DNA of 7,358 bases from Spirochaetia bacterium UBA5550 (GCA_002425885.1 DINC01000141.1:1-7358); one strand, 5' to 3'; numbered from the stretch's first letter, positions 1-6,357 are shown. Notes: generated by a model not told the origin, from the sequence alone. Program-made: numbers and translations.

Positions 1-29
1 CAAGGGGTTACAACCCCTTGTTTTTTTTT
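1..29 (+). terminator. Rho-independent terminator, plus direction
   Basis: The palindrome at 1-20 is followed directly by nine T residues (21-29), the classic hairpin plus U-tract layout when read on the plus strand. It would end transcription from a plus-strand gene left of the window, convergent with hemL. On the minus strand the hairpin at 38-57 is followed by an A-rich stretch instead of a T-run, so termination of the hemL transcript here is less certain. Confidence 0.65.
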
Positions 30-57
30 GTGCAAGACAAGGGGTTGTAACCCCTTG
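1..57. repeat. Paired palindromes downstream of hemL
   Basis: Two 20-base near-perfect palindromes lie at 1-20 and 38-57. Each has 9-base arms (CAAGGGGTT / AACCCCTTG) around a 2-base centre, AC in the first copy and GT in the second. Each copy can fold on itself, and because one is the reverse complement of the other they can also pair as a single 20-bp stem with a 17-base loop. The element begins at the window edge and may extend further left. It sits 14 bases past the hemL stop codon, so it lies at the 3' end of the tetrapyrrole operon. It may be a dispersed intergenic repeat; copy number cannot be judged from one window. Confidence 0.8.
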
Positions 58-70
58 TTGCAAGCTCTTG

Positions 71-1360
71 TTACAGAATCTCCTCAAGAGATTCATACAC
101 AGCAGCAGCAGTTCTCTCTATATCCTCATCAGTATGTGCTGAAGAGAAGAATCCCACTTCATATCCCGAGGGGGAGAGATATATACCCCGTTTCAGCATT
201 GCGCCGTGGAAAGCGGCAAAAAGCTTCATGTCGGATTTCCTCACATCTTCAACTGTTGTAATATTTTTATTATCCGTGAAATAGAAACAGAATATCGACT
301 CAATATGCCCGAACTGCACTTTATCTTTATGCTGCTCAAGAGCAGGCTTTATCTTTTCAGCAAATTTTTCACATTTTTTCCTCAGGAGTTCATGAAAGCC
401 GGGAGTTCCAATTTTTTTCAGTGATGCAATGCCCGCAGCCATTGCCAGAGGATTCCCTGCAAGAGTCCCTGCCTGGTACACAGGGCCCTCAGGAGCCACT
501 TTGGCCATGATATCCTTTCTGCCGCCGTATGCTCCTACCGGAAGCCCTCCGCCGATAATTTTTCCGAGAGTTGTAAGATCAGGCACCACGCCGTAATACT
601 CCTGAGCGCCGCCCTTAGCCAGCCTGAAGCCTGTTATAACCTCATCAAATATAAGGAGTACGCCATGCTCTGTGCAGAGTTCTCTCACCTTTTTCAGATA
701 ATCTTTTGCAGGGAGAATAAGTCCGTAATTACAGGGCACCGGCTCAAGAATGAGGGCTGCAATATTTTTACCCTCTTTTTTGAGAAGAGAGTCCAGCGCA
801 TCAATATCGTTATAGGGAACAACAAGAGTATCCCTGGCATTCCCCTCTGTAACACCTGCGGAATCCGGTGTGCCGAATGTTGCGAGACCGGATCCAGCTG
901 CCACAAGGAGAAAATCAGCATGGCCATGATAGCATCCGTCCAGCTTTACAATCTTCTCACGGCTTGTAAAACCCCGTGCAAGCCTGATGGCGCTCATAGT
1001 AGCCTCAGTGCCTGAACATACAAAACGCACCTTATCCATTGATGTCACCATCGAGAGAACCATCTCCGCAAGCTCCACCTCGTATCTATGGGGAGTTCCA
1101 AAGCTTGTCCCGTGAAGCGCTGTTTCTCTAACAGCCTCAACAACATCCGCATCCCCATGCCCGAGAATCATGGGTCCCCATGACATACAGTAATCGATGT
1201 ATCTGTTATTATCCTCATCTGTGATGATGCTCCCCTTACCCTCTTTCAGGAAGAGAGGAGTTCCGCCAACTGATTTAAATGCCCGTACAGGTGAATCAAC
1301 ACCTCCCGGAAGGAGATTTACCGCGCGTTTATAAAGCTCTTCAGATTTTGCTATTGTCAT
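71..1360 (-). CDS. hemL: Glutamate-1-semialdehyde 2,1-aminomutase
   Basis: PLP-dependent cytoplasmic enzyme that isomerises glutamate-1-semialdehyde to 5-aminolevulinate, the last step of the C5 route to tetrapyrroles. The 429 residues match the usual family length and appear complete. Visible signatures are the N-terminal LLPGGVDSPVRAF (about 16-28), SGTEA (116-120) for cofactor phosphate contact, YHGHAD (144-149), FDEV with Asp239 (pyridine nitrogen contact), and LGKIIGGGLPVGAYGG with Lys267 as the expected Schiff-base lysine. AGTLAGNP (297-304) follows. This set, with GGVDSPVRAF, separates it from ordinary class III aminotransferases. The ATG is supported by a GGAGA ribosome site 6 bases upstream. 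It is the last gene of the operon, 142 bases after hemB, with two hairpin-forming sequences in that gap. It supplies the substrate of HemB next door. Identification is firm. Confidence 0.97.
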   Translation of the reverse strand: MTIAKSEELYKRAVNLLPGGVDSPVRAFKSVGGTPLFLKEGKGSIITDEDNNRYIDYCMSWGPMILGHGDADVVEAVRETALHGTSFGTPHRYEVELAEMVLSMVTSMDKVRFVCSGTEATMSAIRLARGFTSREKIVKLDGCYHGHADFLLVAAGSGLATFGTPDSAGVTEGNARDTLVVPYNDIDALDSLLKKEGKNIAALILEPVPCNYGLILPAKDYLKKVRELCTEHGVLLIFDEVITGFRLAKGGAQEYYGVVPDLTTLGKIIGGGLPVGAYGGRKDIMAKVAPEGPVYQAGTLAGNPLAMAAGIASLKKIGTPGFHELLRKKCEKFAEKIKPALEQHKDKVQFGHIESIFCFYFTDNKNITTVEDVRKSDMKLFAAFHGAMLKRGIYLSPSGYEVGFFSSAHTDEDIERTAAAVYESLEEIL

Positions 1361-1366
1361 TTATAT

Positions 1367-1371
1367 TCTCC
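1367..1371 (-). promoter_or_regulatory. hemL ribosome binding site
   Basis: On the minus strand GGAGA precedes the hemL ATG by 6 bases. It fixes the start at 1360. Confidence 0.75.
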
Positions 1372-1373
1372 GT

Positions 1374-1427
1374 GTAATCCTTAATCGACCCTCCCGGCCC
1401 CCGCACCCCCGGAGGGGCAAAGATTAC
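1374..1427. repeat. GC-rich imperfect inverted repeat in the hemL leader
   Basis: An outer 6-bp stem (GTAATC 1374-1379 with GATTAC 1422-1427) encloses an inner stem (CCCTCC 1389-1394 with GGAGGG 1411-1416) around a very C-rich loop (on the minus strand, a G-rich loop). It ends only a few bases upstream of the hemL ribosome site. No T-run follows on either strand, so it does not look like a terminator. It could be a dispersed repeat or a leader structure affecting hemL translation; the sequence alone does not decide. Confidence 0.55.
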
Positions 1428-1435
1428 ATTACTTC

Positions 1436-1468
1436 AAGGGTCTCGTGAGTAGTTCGAAAACTACCCTT
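1436..1468 (-). repeat. Hairpin with UUCG tetraloop between hemB and hemL
   Basis: Read on the transcribed minus strand, GTAGTT and AACTAC (1459-1464 and 1449-1454) pair perfectly around a TTCG loop, the very stable UUCG tetraloop. AAGG at 1465-1468 can pair with CCTT at 1436-1439 to lengthen the stem beyond an internal bulge. No T-tract follows. A stable RNA hairpin between two operon genes could shield or separate transcript ends, or be an incidental repeat. Confidence 0.5.
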
Positions 1469-1502
1469 AGAGTAAACTTAGCAGGCGTTAGAGGGAATTT
1501 TT

Positions 1503-2471
1503 TTAAAACCATTTATTTTTAAGAATATCTCTTGCGTGATAGGTAATGACCATGTCGCACCCTGCCCGGAAAAAGGATGTCATAATCTCTGTAACAATTC
1601 TCTGCTCATCTATGAATCCCTTCTCTGCCGCAGCTTTCACCATTGAGTATTCACCGCTGACATTGTAAGCACAAACAGGTACAGGTGATATCTCTGCTGC
1701 CCTTCTTATAATATCCATATAGGAGAGTGCTGGCTTTACCATTATTATATCAGCCCCTTCCTCTATATCCAGTAAAATTTCCCTCTCAGCTTCTCGTGCG
1801 TTACGAATATCCATCTGGTAGCTGCGCCTGTCACCGAACTGGGGAGCGCTCCCTGCGGCCTCCCTGAAGGGGCCGTAGAATGCTGAACAGTATTTTGCAG
1901 AGTATGCCATAATAGCAGTGTGAGAATAACCGCTGCTGTCCAGCATCTCCCTTATTGCCTCTACACGGCCGTCCATCATGTCAGACGGGGCAACGATGTC
2001 AGCTCCGGCTTCGGCATGACTCAATGCTGTGCGTGCAAGAAGTACAAGTGTAGGATCATTGAGAATCTCACCGTGATCAACAATTCCGCAATGTCCGTGA
2101 TCAGTGAATTCACATAGACAGACATCTGTTGTTATCAGAACAGAATCCTTGAACTCCTTCTTTATTCTGCGCACGGCCTTCTGAACAACTCCGTTTTCAG
2201 AGTAGGCGCCTGATCCGGTATGATCTTTATCATCAGGAATTCCGAAGAGTATAATTGACTTTATCCCCAGTTTCAGGTCGGATTCAATATCACGCAGAAG
2301 ATTATCCATGCTCACCCGGTCAATTCCAGGCATGGAGGATATAGATTCACGGATGCTTACCCCTTCGCGCACAAAATGCGGCATGATAAGCTTAGAAGCA
2401 TCAGGCTTTGATTCCGCTGCGAGATCTCTGATGAGCTGTGATGTTCTAAGTCTTCTTGGTCTCTGAATCAT
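1503..2471 (-). CDS. hemB: Delta-aminolevulinic acid dehydratase (porphobilinogen synthase)
   Basis: Cytoplasmic enzyme that condenses two 5-aminolevulinates to porphobilinogen. From the start chosen here it is 322 residues, normal for the family. It begins MIQRPRRLRTS, the typical N-terminus. The DVCLCEFTDHGHCG stretch holds Cys118, Cys120 and Cys128, the three-cysteine zinc site, so this should be a zinc-type enzyme. The two active-site lysines are Lys193 (in AYSAKYCSAFYGPF) and Lys246 (in IIMVKPAL). The frame is open upstream to an ATG at 2519, but those 16 extra residues are highly charged, run into palindromic repeat DNA, and lack family resemblance. The ATG at 2471 has an excellent AGGAGG 5 bases away. 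It lies 86 bases after cobA-hemD in the same operon and takes HemL's product. Confidence 0.97.
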   Translation of the reverse strand: MIQRPRRLRTSQLIRDLAAESKPDASKLIMPHFVREGVSIRESISSMPGIDRVSMDNLLRDIESDLKLGIKSIILFGIPDDKDHTGSGAYSENGVVQKAVRRIKKEFKDSVLITTDVCLCEFTDHGHCGIVDHGEILNDPTLVLLARTALSHAEAGADIVAPSDMMDGRVEAIREMLDSSGYSHTAIMAYSAKYCSAFYGPFREAAGSAPQFGDRRSYQMDIRNAREAEREILLDIEEGADIIMVKPALSYMDIIRRAAEISPVPVCAYNVSGEYSMVKAAAEKGFIDEQRIVTEIMTSFFRAGCDMVITYHARDILKNKWF

Positions 2472-2476
2472 GTTCT

Positions 2477-2482
2477 CCTCCT
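2477..2482 (-). promoter_or_regulatory. hemB ribosome binding site deciding the start
   Basis: A full AGGAGG consensus on the minus strand lies 5 bases before the ATG at 2471. It supports this start over the in-frame ATG at 2519. Confidence 0.85.
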
Positions 2483-2503
2483 GAACACTCCATTTTTTAT
2501 CCC

Positions 2504-2550
2504 CCCTCTCCCTCTTCATTTCTTCAAAATGGGAGAGGGCCGGGGTGAGG
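2504..2550. repeat. GC-rich palindromic repeat between cobA-hemD and hemB
   Basis: CCCTCTCCC (2504-2512) and GGGAGAGGG (2531-2539) are perfect 9-base arms around an 18-base loop, and the right arm continues as CCGGGGTGAGGG to 2550. From general knowledge, CCCTCACCCC-type blocks next to CCCTCTCCC recur as intergenic palindromic repeats in many bacterial genomes; I cannot count copies here. It fills most of the 86-base gap between the cobA-hemD stop and the hemB ribosome site. No T-run follows on the minus strand, so read-through from the upstream genes is expected. Confidence 0.65.
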
Positions 2551-2557
2551 GCATTTT

Positions 2558-4051
2558 TTATTTCGAATAATATTCCAGCAGAGCCTTTACAAGTCCTTCT
2601 ATTGTATATTCCTCCGCTGTTACTGCCGGAGTGTACCCTTTTTCAATAAGCGTCTCTGTGGTTATCGGGCCGATGCTCGCAAGGAGCGCGCTGCTTTCAG
2701 GTATAATATCAAAAAAGTTTGTCACTGTTGATGAGCTTGTAAACGTTATAATATCTGCTCTCTTTACTTCTTCAATAAGCTTTTCATCAATTGAAGAGGG
2801 CTTCTCAGCGCTGTATATATGGATTCTGTCAACATGTGCGCCAAGCTCCATAAGGCCCTCTGTAAGAGTCATACGCGCGCCTGAAGAGCATGGTATAAGC
2901 ACCCGTTTACCTTTCATCTCGTGCTTTGCCATCTCATCAAGGAGAGATTCAGCAACAAATTTTTCAGGTATAAGATCAGGTATAATTCCGTACTGCCTGA
3001 GCTCATCGCCTGAAGCTTTCCCTATAACAGCAATTCTTATATTCCCAAGATGCCTAACATCTTTCCCGCAACTGTAAAGTTCATCAAAAAAAATATTAAC
3101 AGCATTCTGTGATGTAAATACAATCCAGTTATAATCATGAAGCATCCCAAGACTTTTATGCAGCCCGATCATATCTTTTTCTTTTCTGATTTCAATAGCA
3201 GGGAACTCAATAACCCTGGCGCCCATTGCCGCAAGCTTACCTGTCAGCTTTGATGCCTGTTCCCTGGTGCGTGTAACAACAATATTTTTACCGAATAACG
3301 GCTGGTTGTCGAACCACTTGAGTTTATTACGGAGAGACACAACTCCCCCCATAATAATTATAGCCGGAGGTTTAAGGTTCGCCTTTTCCACCTCCTCCGC
3401 AATTTGTGAGAGAGGAGCAGTTACTACCCGCTGTTCAGGCCTTGTTCCCCAGGTTACTACTCCAACAGGTATATCCGGCGGAAAATTTCTTTCTTTTATA
3501 AGCTTTTCTCTTATATGAGCAAGATTCTTCATCCCCATGAGAAAGGCAAATGTCTTCTCAGGATCATATTCAGGAAAGTTTACATCTTCTGTATCATCAG
3601 CATCGGATCGCCTGTGGCCGCTCACAACCTCAAAGGCATTGGAGAAATCCCTGTGTGTAAGGGGAATCCCCGCATAGGCAGGAGCTGAATAGAAAGATGA
3701 AATTCCCGGAATTACAGCAAAAGGGATTCCAGCCTCAACAAGCTCCTCAGCCTCTTCACCCCCGCGTCCGAAGATGAACGGATCTCCACCTTTGAGGCGG
3801 ACAATTGTTTTACCCTCACCGGCCTTCTGCACAATAAGACTGTTTATCTCATCCTGTTTAAGAGTGTGATCGCTACCCCGCTTCCCTACATATATCAGTT
3901 CACATGTGAGGCCGGAGAGAAGGCTCTTCTCTGCGAGGTAATCATATATAATGCAGTCCGCTTCACGGAGCACCCTCATCCCCTTGACAGATATAAGTTC
4001 AGGGTCGCCGGGACCGGCTCCGACTAAATAAACGAATCCTTTATTCTTCAT
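2558..4051 (-). CDS. cobA-hemD: Fused uroporphyrinogen-III C-methyltransferase / uroporphyrinogen-III synthase
   Basis: Two-domain cytoplasmic protein of 497 residues. Residues 1 to about 245 are the SAM-dependent methyltransferase (CobA/SUMT), which methylates uroporphyrinogen III twice to precorrin-2. Visible are VYLVGAGPGDPELIS (7-21), VRLKGGDPFIFGRGGEE (84-100) and IPGISSFYSAPAYAGIPLTHRD (114-135), all hallmark SUMT motifs. Residues about 253 to 497 are HemD, which closes and inverts ring D of hydroxymethylbilane: GKNIVVTRTREQ (254-265), IVFTSQNAV (310-318), FTSSSTV (437-443) and the closing YTIEGLVKALLEY. HemD diverges strongly in sequence, so this half rests on the pattern and context. 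There is no CysG-like dehydrogenase/chelatase domain. The ATG overlaps the hemC stop as ATGA, implying translational coupling; the only nearby Shine-Dalgarno-like block is AAGGGG, 13 bases off. The fusion joins synthesis and first use of uroporphyrinogen III. Confidence 0.95.
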   Translation of the reverse strand: MKNKGFVYLVGAGPGDPELISVKGMRVLREADCIIYDYLAEKSLLSGLTCELIYVGKRGSDHTLKQDEINSLIVQKAGEGKTIVRLKGGDPFIFGRGGEEAEELVEAGIPFAVIPGISSFYSAPAYAGIPLTHRDFSNAFEVVSGHRRSDADDTEDVNFPEYDPEKTFAFLMGMKNLAHIREKLIKERNFPPDIPVGVVTWGTRPEQRVVTAPLSQIAEEVEKANLKPPAIIIMGGVVSLRNKLKWFDNQPLFGKNIVVTRTREQASKLTGKLAAMGARVIEFPAIEIRKEKDMIGLHKSLGMLHDYNWIVFTSQNAVNIFFDELYSCGKDVRHLGNIRIAVIGKASGDELRQYGIIPDLIPEKFVAESLLDEMAKHEMKGKRVLIPCSSGARMTLTEGLMELGAHVDRIHIYSAEKPSSIDEKLIEEVKRADIITFTSSSTVTNFFDIIPESSALLASIGPITTETLIEKGYTPAVTAEEYTIEGLVKALLEYYSK

Positions 4052-4953
4052 ATATATTTATCAGCCCCTTTCGATTTAATTAAACGGGCAAGCTCAGCAC
4101 CCACGGCCTCAGGATCAATCCCTGTTGCAAATTCACGCGCGGCAAACTTTCCGTCCGGTGATGCAATAACTCCTCTCAGGATAATCTCCTCTCCGTCAAG
4201 CTCCGCAAGTGCTCCAAGAGGCACATGACAGCCGCCGCCGAAATGCTTAAGAAATGAACGCTCTGCTGTGACAATCCTTTCTGTTACCGGATCAGTGAGT
4301 TTCTCTACAACAGAAGCTGTGTAGTCATCCTCAACACGTATCTGAAGACCCAGGGCCCCCTGTGCAGGTGCAGGGAGAAAAATTCTCTCGTCAAGCTGAC
4401 GCACCGCGTATTCTGAAAGATCAAGAGATATACGGTCAGCTCCGGCCTTTGCCATTACAATTGCATCGTACTCCCGCTCCTTCAGTTTTCGCAGTCTTGT
4501 GTTTACATTACCGCGAAGGGCTTCAATTTTCAGAGAGGGATCAATGAGTCTAAGTTGTGCCATTCTTCTCATTGAGCTTGTGCCCACAACAGATCCGCTC
4601 TTTATATCCAGCCCGCTGTTGTTTTCATAAACATCTGTATGCATAATAAGGAGATCGTGATAATCGGCACGTTCAGGGATTGCGGCAAGCCTGAGGCCCG
4701 CGACATCCTCTGTGGGTAAATCTTTAAGTGAATGAACTGCAAGGTCTATCCTGTTCTCAAGAAGGGCTTCCTCGATCTCCTTTGTGAAGAATCCCTTCCC
4801 CTCCATTTTATTGAAGGAGACATTCTGTATCCTGTCACCTTCGGTTTTTATAATTACAAGTTCAGTAAGATCCTCCCCTATAAGCGAGGCAACATGCTTC
4901 GCCTGCCACAGGGCAAGTTCACTACCCCTTGTTCCTATTCTTATTTTCTTCAT
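4048..4953 (-). CDS. hemC: Hydroxymethylbilane synthase (porphobilinogen deaminase)
   Basis: Cytoplasmic enzyme that links four porphobilinogens into hydroxymethylbilane on a covalent dipyrromethane cofactor. From the ATG used here it is 301 residues, close to the usual 300-315. It opens with IRIGTRGSELALWQA. Key sites are HSLKDLP (74-80) with catalytic Asp78, GTSSMRR (124-130), ALRGNVNTRLRKL (145-157), and FGGGCHVPLGA with Cys242, the cofactor attachment cysteine. An in-frame TTG at 4989 would add 12 residues not typical of the family, and the predicted transcript start falls at about that codon, so ATG 4953 is preferred even though no strong ribosome site precedes it (GGAT, 9 bases away). 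It is the first gene of the operon and overlaps cobA-hemD by 4 bases. Confidence 0.96.
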   Translation of the reverse strand: MKKIRIGTRGSELALWQAKHVASLIGEDLTELVIIKTEGDRIQNVSFNKMEGKGFFTKEIEEALLENRIDLAVHSLKDLPTEDVAGLRLAAIPERADYHDLLIMHTDVYENNSGLDIKSGSVVGTSSMRRMAQLRLIDPSLKIEALRGNVNTRLRKLKEREYDAIVMAKAGADRISLDLSEYAVRQLDERIFLPAPAQGALGLQIRVEDDYTASVVEKLTDPVTERIVTAERSFLKHFGGGCHVPLGALAELDGEEIILRGVIASPDGKFAAREFATGIDPEAVGAELARLIKSKGADKYI

Positions 4954-4994
4954 CAGGTTAAATATCCAGCGGTTAAAATAGTAAATCAATCAAT

Positions 4995-5022
4995 GATATA
5001 ATTCAGGAAGCCTCTGTGTCAA
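4995..5022 (-). promoter_or_regulatory. Sigma-70-type promoter of the tetrapyrrole operon
   Basis: On the minus strand a perfect TTGACA -35 box (5017-5022) is followed after 16 bases by TATATC (4995-5000), 4 of 6 to the -10 consensus. Transcription would start near 4988, giving a leader of about 35 bases to the hemC ATG at 4953. It faces away from the promoter of the neighbouring plus-strand gene. Confidence 0.6.
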
Positions 5023-5075
5023 TTGATTATTTAAAGGTTACTCCGATGTTAATTTTGCCTAAAAAATATCTATAC

Positions 5076-5119
5076 TGAACATATTTCTTGACTAATCATA
5101 TACTGCGTCCGTTTATTAT
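5076..5119 (+). promoter_or_regulatory. Candidate promoter(s) of the substrate-binding protein gene
   Basis: Two overlapping sigma-70-like layouts are visible. TGAACA (5076-5081), 17 bases, TATACT (5099-5104) has ideal spacing. TTGACT (5088-5093) has the better -35, but its possible -10 boxes lie 18 bases (TTTATT, 5112-5117) or 20 bases (TATTAT, 5114-5119) away. I cannot choose between them. The region is AT-rich and shared with the divergent operon promoter. Confidence 0.45.
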
Positions 5120-5138
5120 AAGCATAATAAATATAGAC

Positions 5139-5145
5139 AGGAGAG
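5139..5145 (+). promoter_or_regulatory. Ribosome binding site of the substrate-binding protein gene
   Basis: AGGAGAG ends 4 bases before the ATG at 5150; the AGGAG core is 6 bases away. It supports this start. Confidence 0.8.
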
Positions 5146-5149
5146 TTAT

Positions 5150-6139
5150 ATGAAAAAGTTATCTATTATCCTTATAATCCTGGCGCTTGCTTTTTTCACA
5201 ACAGGATGCAAGGGTGGCAAGTCTGATAAAATCACAATCGGCATATCTAAAATAGTGTCTCACCCTGCTCTTGATTCAGTTGAAAAAGGGATACAGGATC
5301 AGCTTAAAGAGGAGGGCTATATAAACATTACTTTTGACCTTCAAAATGCCAATGGGGAAATTTCCACCGCTGCATCTATAGCGCAAAAATTCAAAGCTGA
5401 TAAAGTCGATTTTGCAGTAGGTATAGCAACACCCACTGCGCAGGCTCTCACAAATACAATTAAAGATGGAGTAGTAATCTATTCAGCGGTCACAGATCCT
5501 GTTGACGCAGGTCTTGTAAAATCCTTTACAGCCGGTGAAAAAAAGATTGCCGGTGTGTCTGATATGACTCCTGTGAAAGATCAGATTGCATTCCTGAAAA
5601 AACTTAAAGATGTGAAGAGACTGGGACACATATACGCAAGCCATGAGGCAAACGCGGTAACACTTGCGAAGATGGCAAAAAAGGCATGCCAGGAACTTGG
5701 AATTGAATTTGTTGAATCAACAGTTACAAATTCATCAGAAGTTAAACAGGCTGCACAATCCATTGCGGGGAGAGTCGATGCTTTCTACCTCAGCACAGAC
5801 AACACCGTGATTTCTGCTCTTTCTGCTGTTGCTGATGTTGCTAAAACGAACAAACTCCCAATCATGTCCGCAGACCCCAGCTCCGCAGAGAAATATGAAG
5901 TATTTGCTGCATGGGGTTTCGACTATTACAAGATGGGTAAAGCCACAGGTAAACTTATTGGAAGACTTATTAAAGGAGAAAAGCCTGAATCAATCCCCAC
6001 AATTTTTATGACAGATCCATCAGATGTTGACCTTCTTATAAATCTCGATGTGGCAAAAACTCTTGGTATTACTGTTCCTGATGACATGGTAAAAAAAGCA
6101 AGCCGTGTTGTGAAAGACGGAAAGATGACAAAGAAGTAA
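5150..6139 (+). CDS. ABC transporter substrate-binding lipoprotein, ABC_sub_bind (TrpX-like) family
   Basis: Predicted extracytoplasmic binding protein of an ABC importer, 329 residues, normal for the family. A basic start (MKK), a hydrophobic segment (about 5-16) and Cys20 in FTTGC form a lipoprotein-like signal; Thr at position -3 instead of Leu makes the lipobox atypical. The mature part shows family marks: IGISKIVSHPALDSVEKGI (30-48), ATPTAQAL (93-100), IYSAVTDPVDAGLV (110-123), YLSTDN (213-218), GFDYYKMGKATGKLIGRL (256-273) and LDVAKTLGITVP (299-310). Known relatives bind aromatic amino acids or are uncharacterised, so the ligand is open; family membership alone does not show tryptophan binding. 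Genes of this family usually sit beside a permease and an ATPase, but none follows here. It is transcribed divergently from hemC and terminates about 390 bases downstream after a structured non-coding stretch. Confidence 0.88.
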   Translation: MKKLSIILIILALAFFTTGCKGGKSDKITIGISKIVSHPALDSVEKGIQDQLKEEGYINITFDLQNANGEISTAASIAQKFKADKVDFAVGIATPTAQALTNTIKDGVVIYSAVTDPVDAGLVKSFTAGEKKIAGVSDMTPVKDQIAFLKKLKDVKRLGHIYASHEANAVTLAKMAKKACQELGIEFVESTVTNSSEVKQAAQSIAGRVDAFYLSTDNTVISALSAVADVAKTNKLPIMSADPSSAEKYEVFAAWGFDYYKMGKATGKLIGRLIKGEKPESIPTIFMTDPSDVDLLINLDVAKTLGITVPDDMVKKASRVVKDGKMTKK

Positions 6140-6206
6140 AAAATTTTTTATTTAGAAAACTGCGATAAACAGCAGAGAGTTTTTCTCAATTCAAGGGAGA
6201 TAACGG

Positions 6207-6232
6207 GACATGTTGATAATTATCAGAATGTC
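6207..6232. repeat. Palindromic stem-loop upstream of the tandem repeats
   Basis: TGATAATTATCA (6214-6225) is a perfect 12-base palindrome. It is flanked by GACAT (6207-6211) and ATGTC (6228-6232), which pair with each other across a two-base mismatch on each side. The outer arms recall the ATGACA/TGTCAT hairpin in the second 56-bp repeat, so this could be a decayed relative, but the lengths do not align cleanly. Confidence 0.5.
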
Positions 6233-6245
6233 TAAAAGTATCATT

Positions 6246-6357
6246 GAGCGAACACGACGTTCGCCTGCCGGCAATGAACAGGATATTCGAAAAATGCCGA
6301 CGAGCGGACACGACTTTCGTCTGCCGCCATATGACAGGATGTCATGAAAATGTCGAC
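6246..6357. repeat. Two tandem 56-bp imperfect direct repeats
   Basis: Unit A (6246-6301) and unit B (6302-6357) are exactly adjacent, equal in length and align without gaps at 42 of 56 positions (75%). Both run GAGCG-ACACGAC-TTCG-CTGCCG-ACAGGAT-AAAAT-CGAC. Each can form two small hairpins. The first is GCGAAC/GTTCGC around ACGAC in A, weaker and wobble-dependent in B. The second is perfect in B (ATGACA-GGA-TGTCAT) and present in A with one mismatch and one wobble pair. A unit of 56 is not a multiple of three, so any reading frame shifts between units and protein-level conservation is unlikely. It is probably an intergenic structured repeat. Confidence 0.75.

Noticed and set aside
1436..1468. 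Terminator ending the operon between hemB and hemL.
   Set aside because: No T-tract follows the hairpin on the minus strand, so hemL read-through is more likely.
2472..2519. N-terminal extension of HemB from an ATG at 2519.
   Set aside because: It overlaps palindromic repeat DNA, lacks family similarity, and a full AGGAGG site precedes the ATG at 2471.
2631..3518. Long plus-strand frames opposite cobA-hemD (148 and 83 codons).
   Set aside because: They are antisense shadows of a firmly identified gene, without family motifs or convincing ribosome sites.
4954..4989. HemC extension from a TTG at 4989.
   Set aside because: The codon coincides with the predicted transcript start, and the family N-terminus matches ATG 4953.
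6138..6149. AAAAAATTTTTT at the binding-protein stop codon as a terminator.
   Set aside because: It has no GC stem; the first real terminator on the plus strand is at 6522-6557.
6210..6347. 45-codon frame starting at ATG 6210 with a GGGAGA block 9 bases upstream, spanning both 56-bp repeats.
   Set aside because: The 56-base unit shifts frame between copies, so the repeats do not give repeated peptides, and the sequence is dominated by hairpin-forming repeat DNA. No recognisable protein family.
6246..6357. Possible CRISPR array.
   Set aside because: The two units are directly adjacent with no spacers, only 75% identical, and there are only two.
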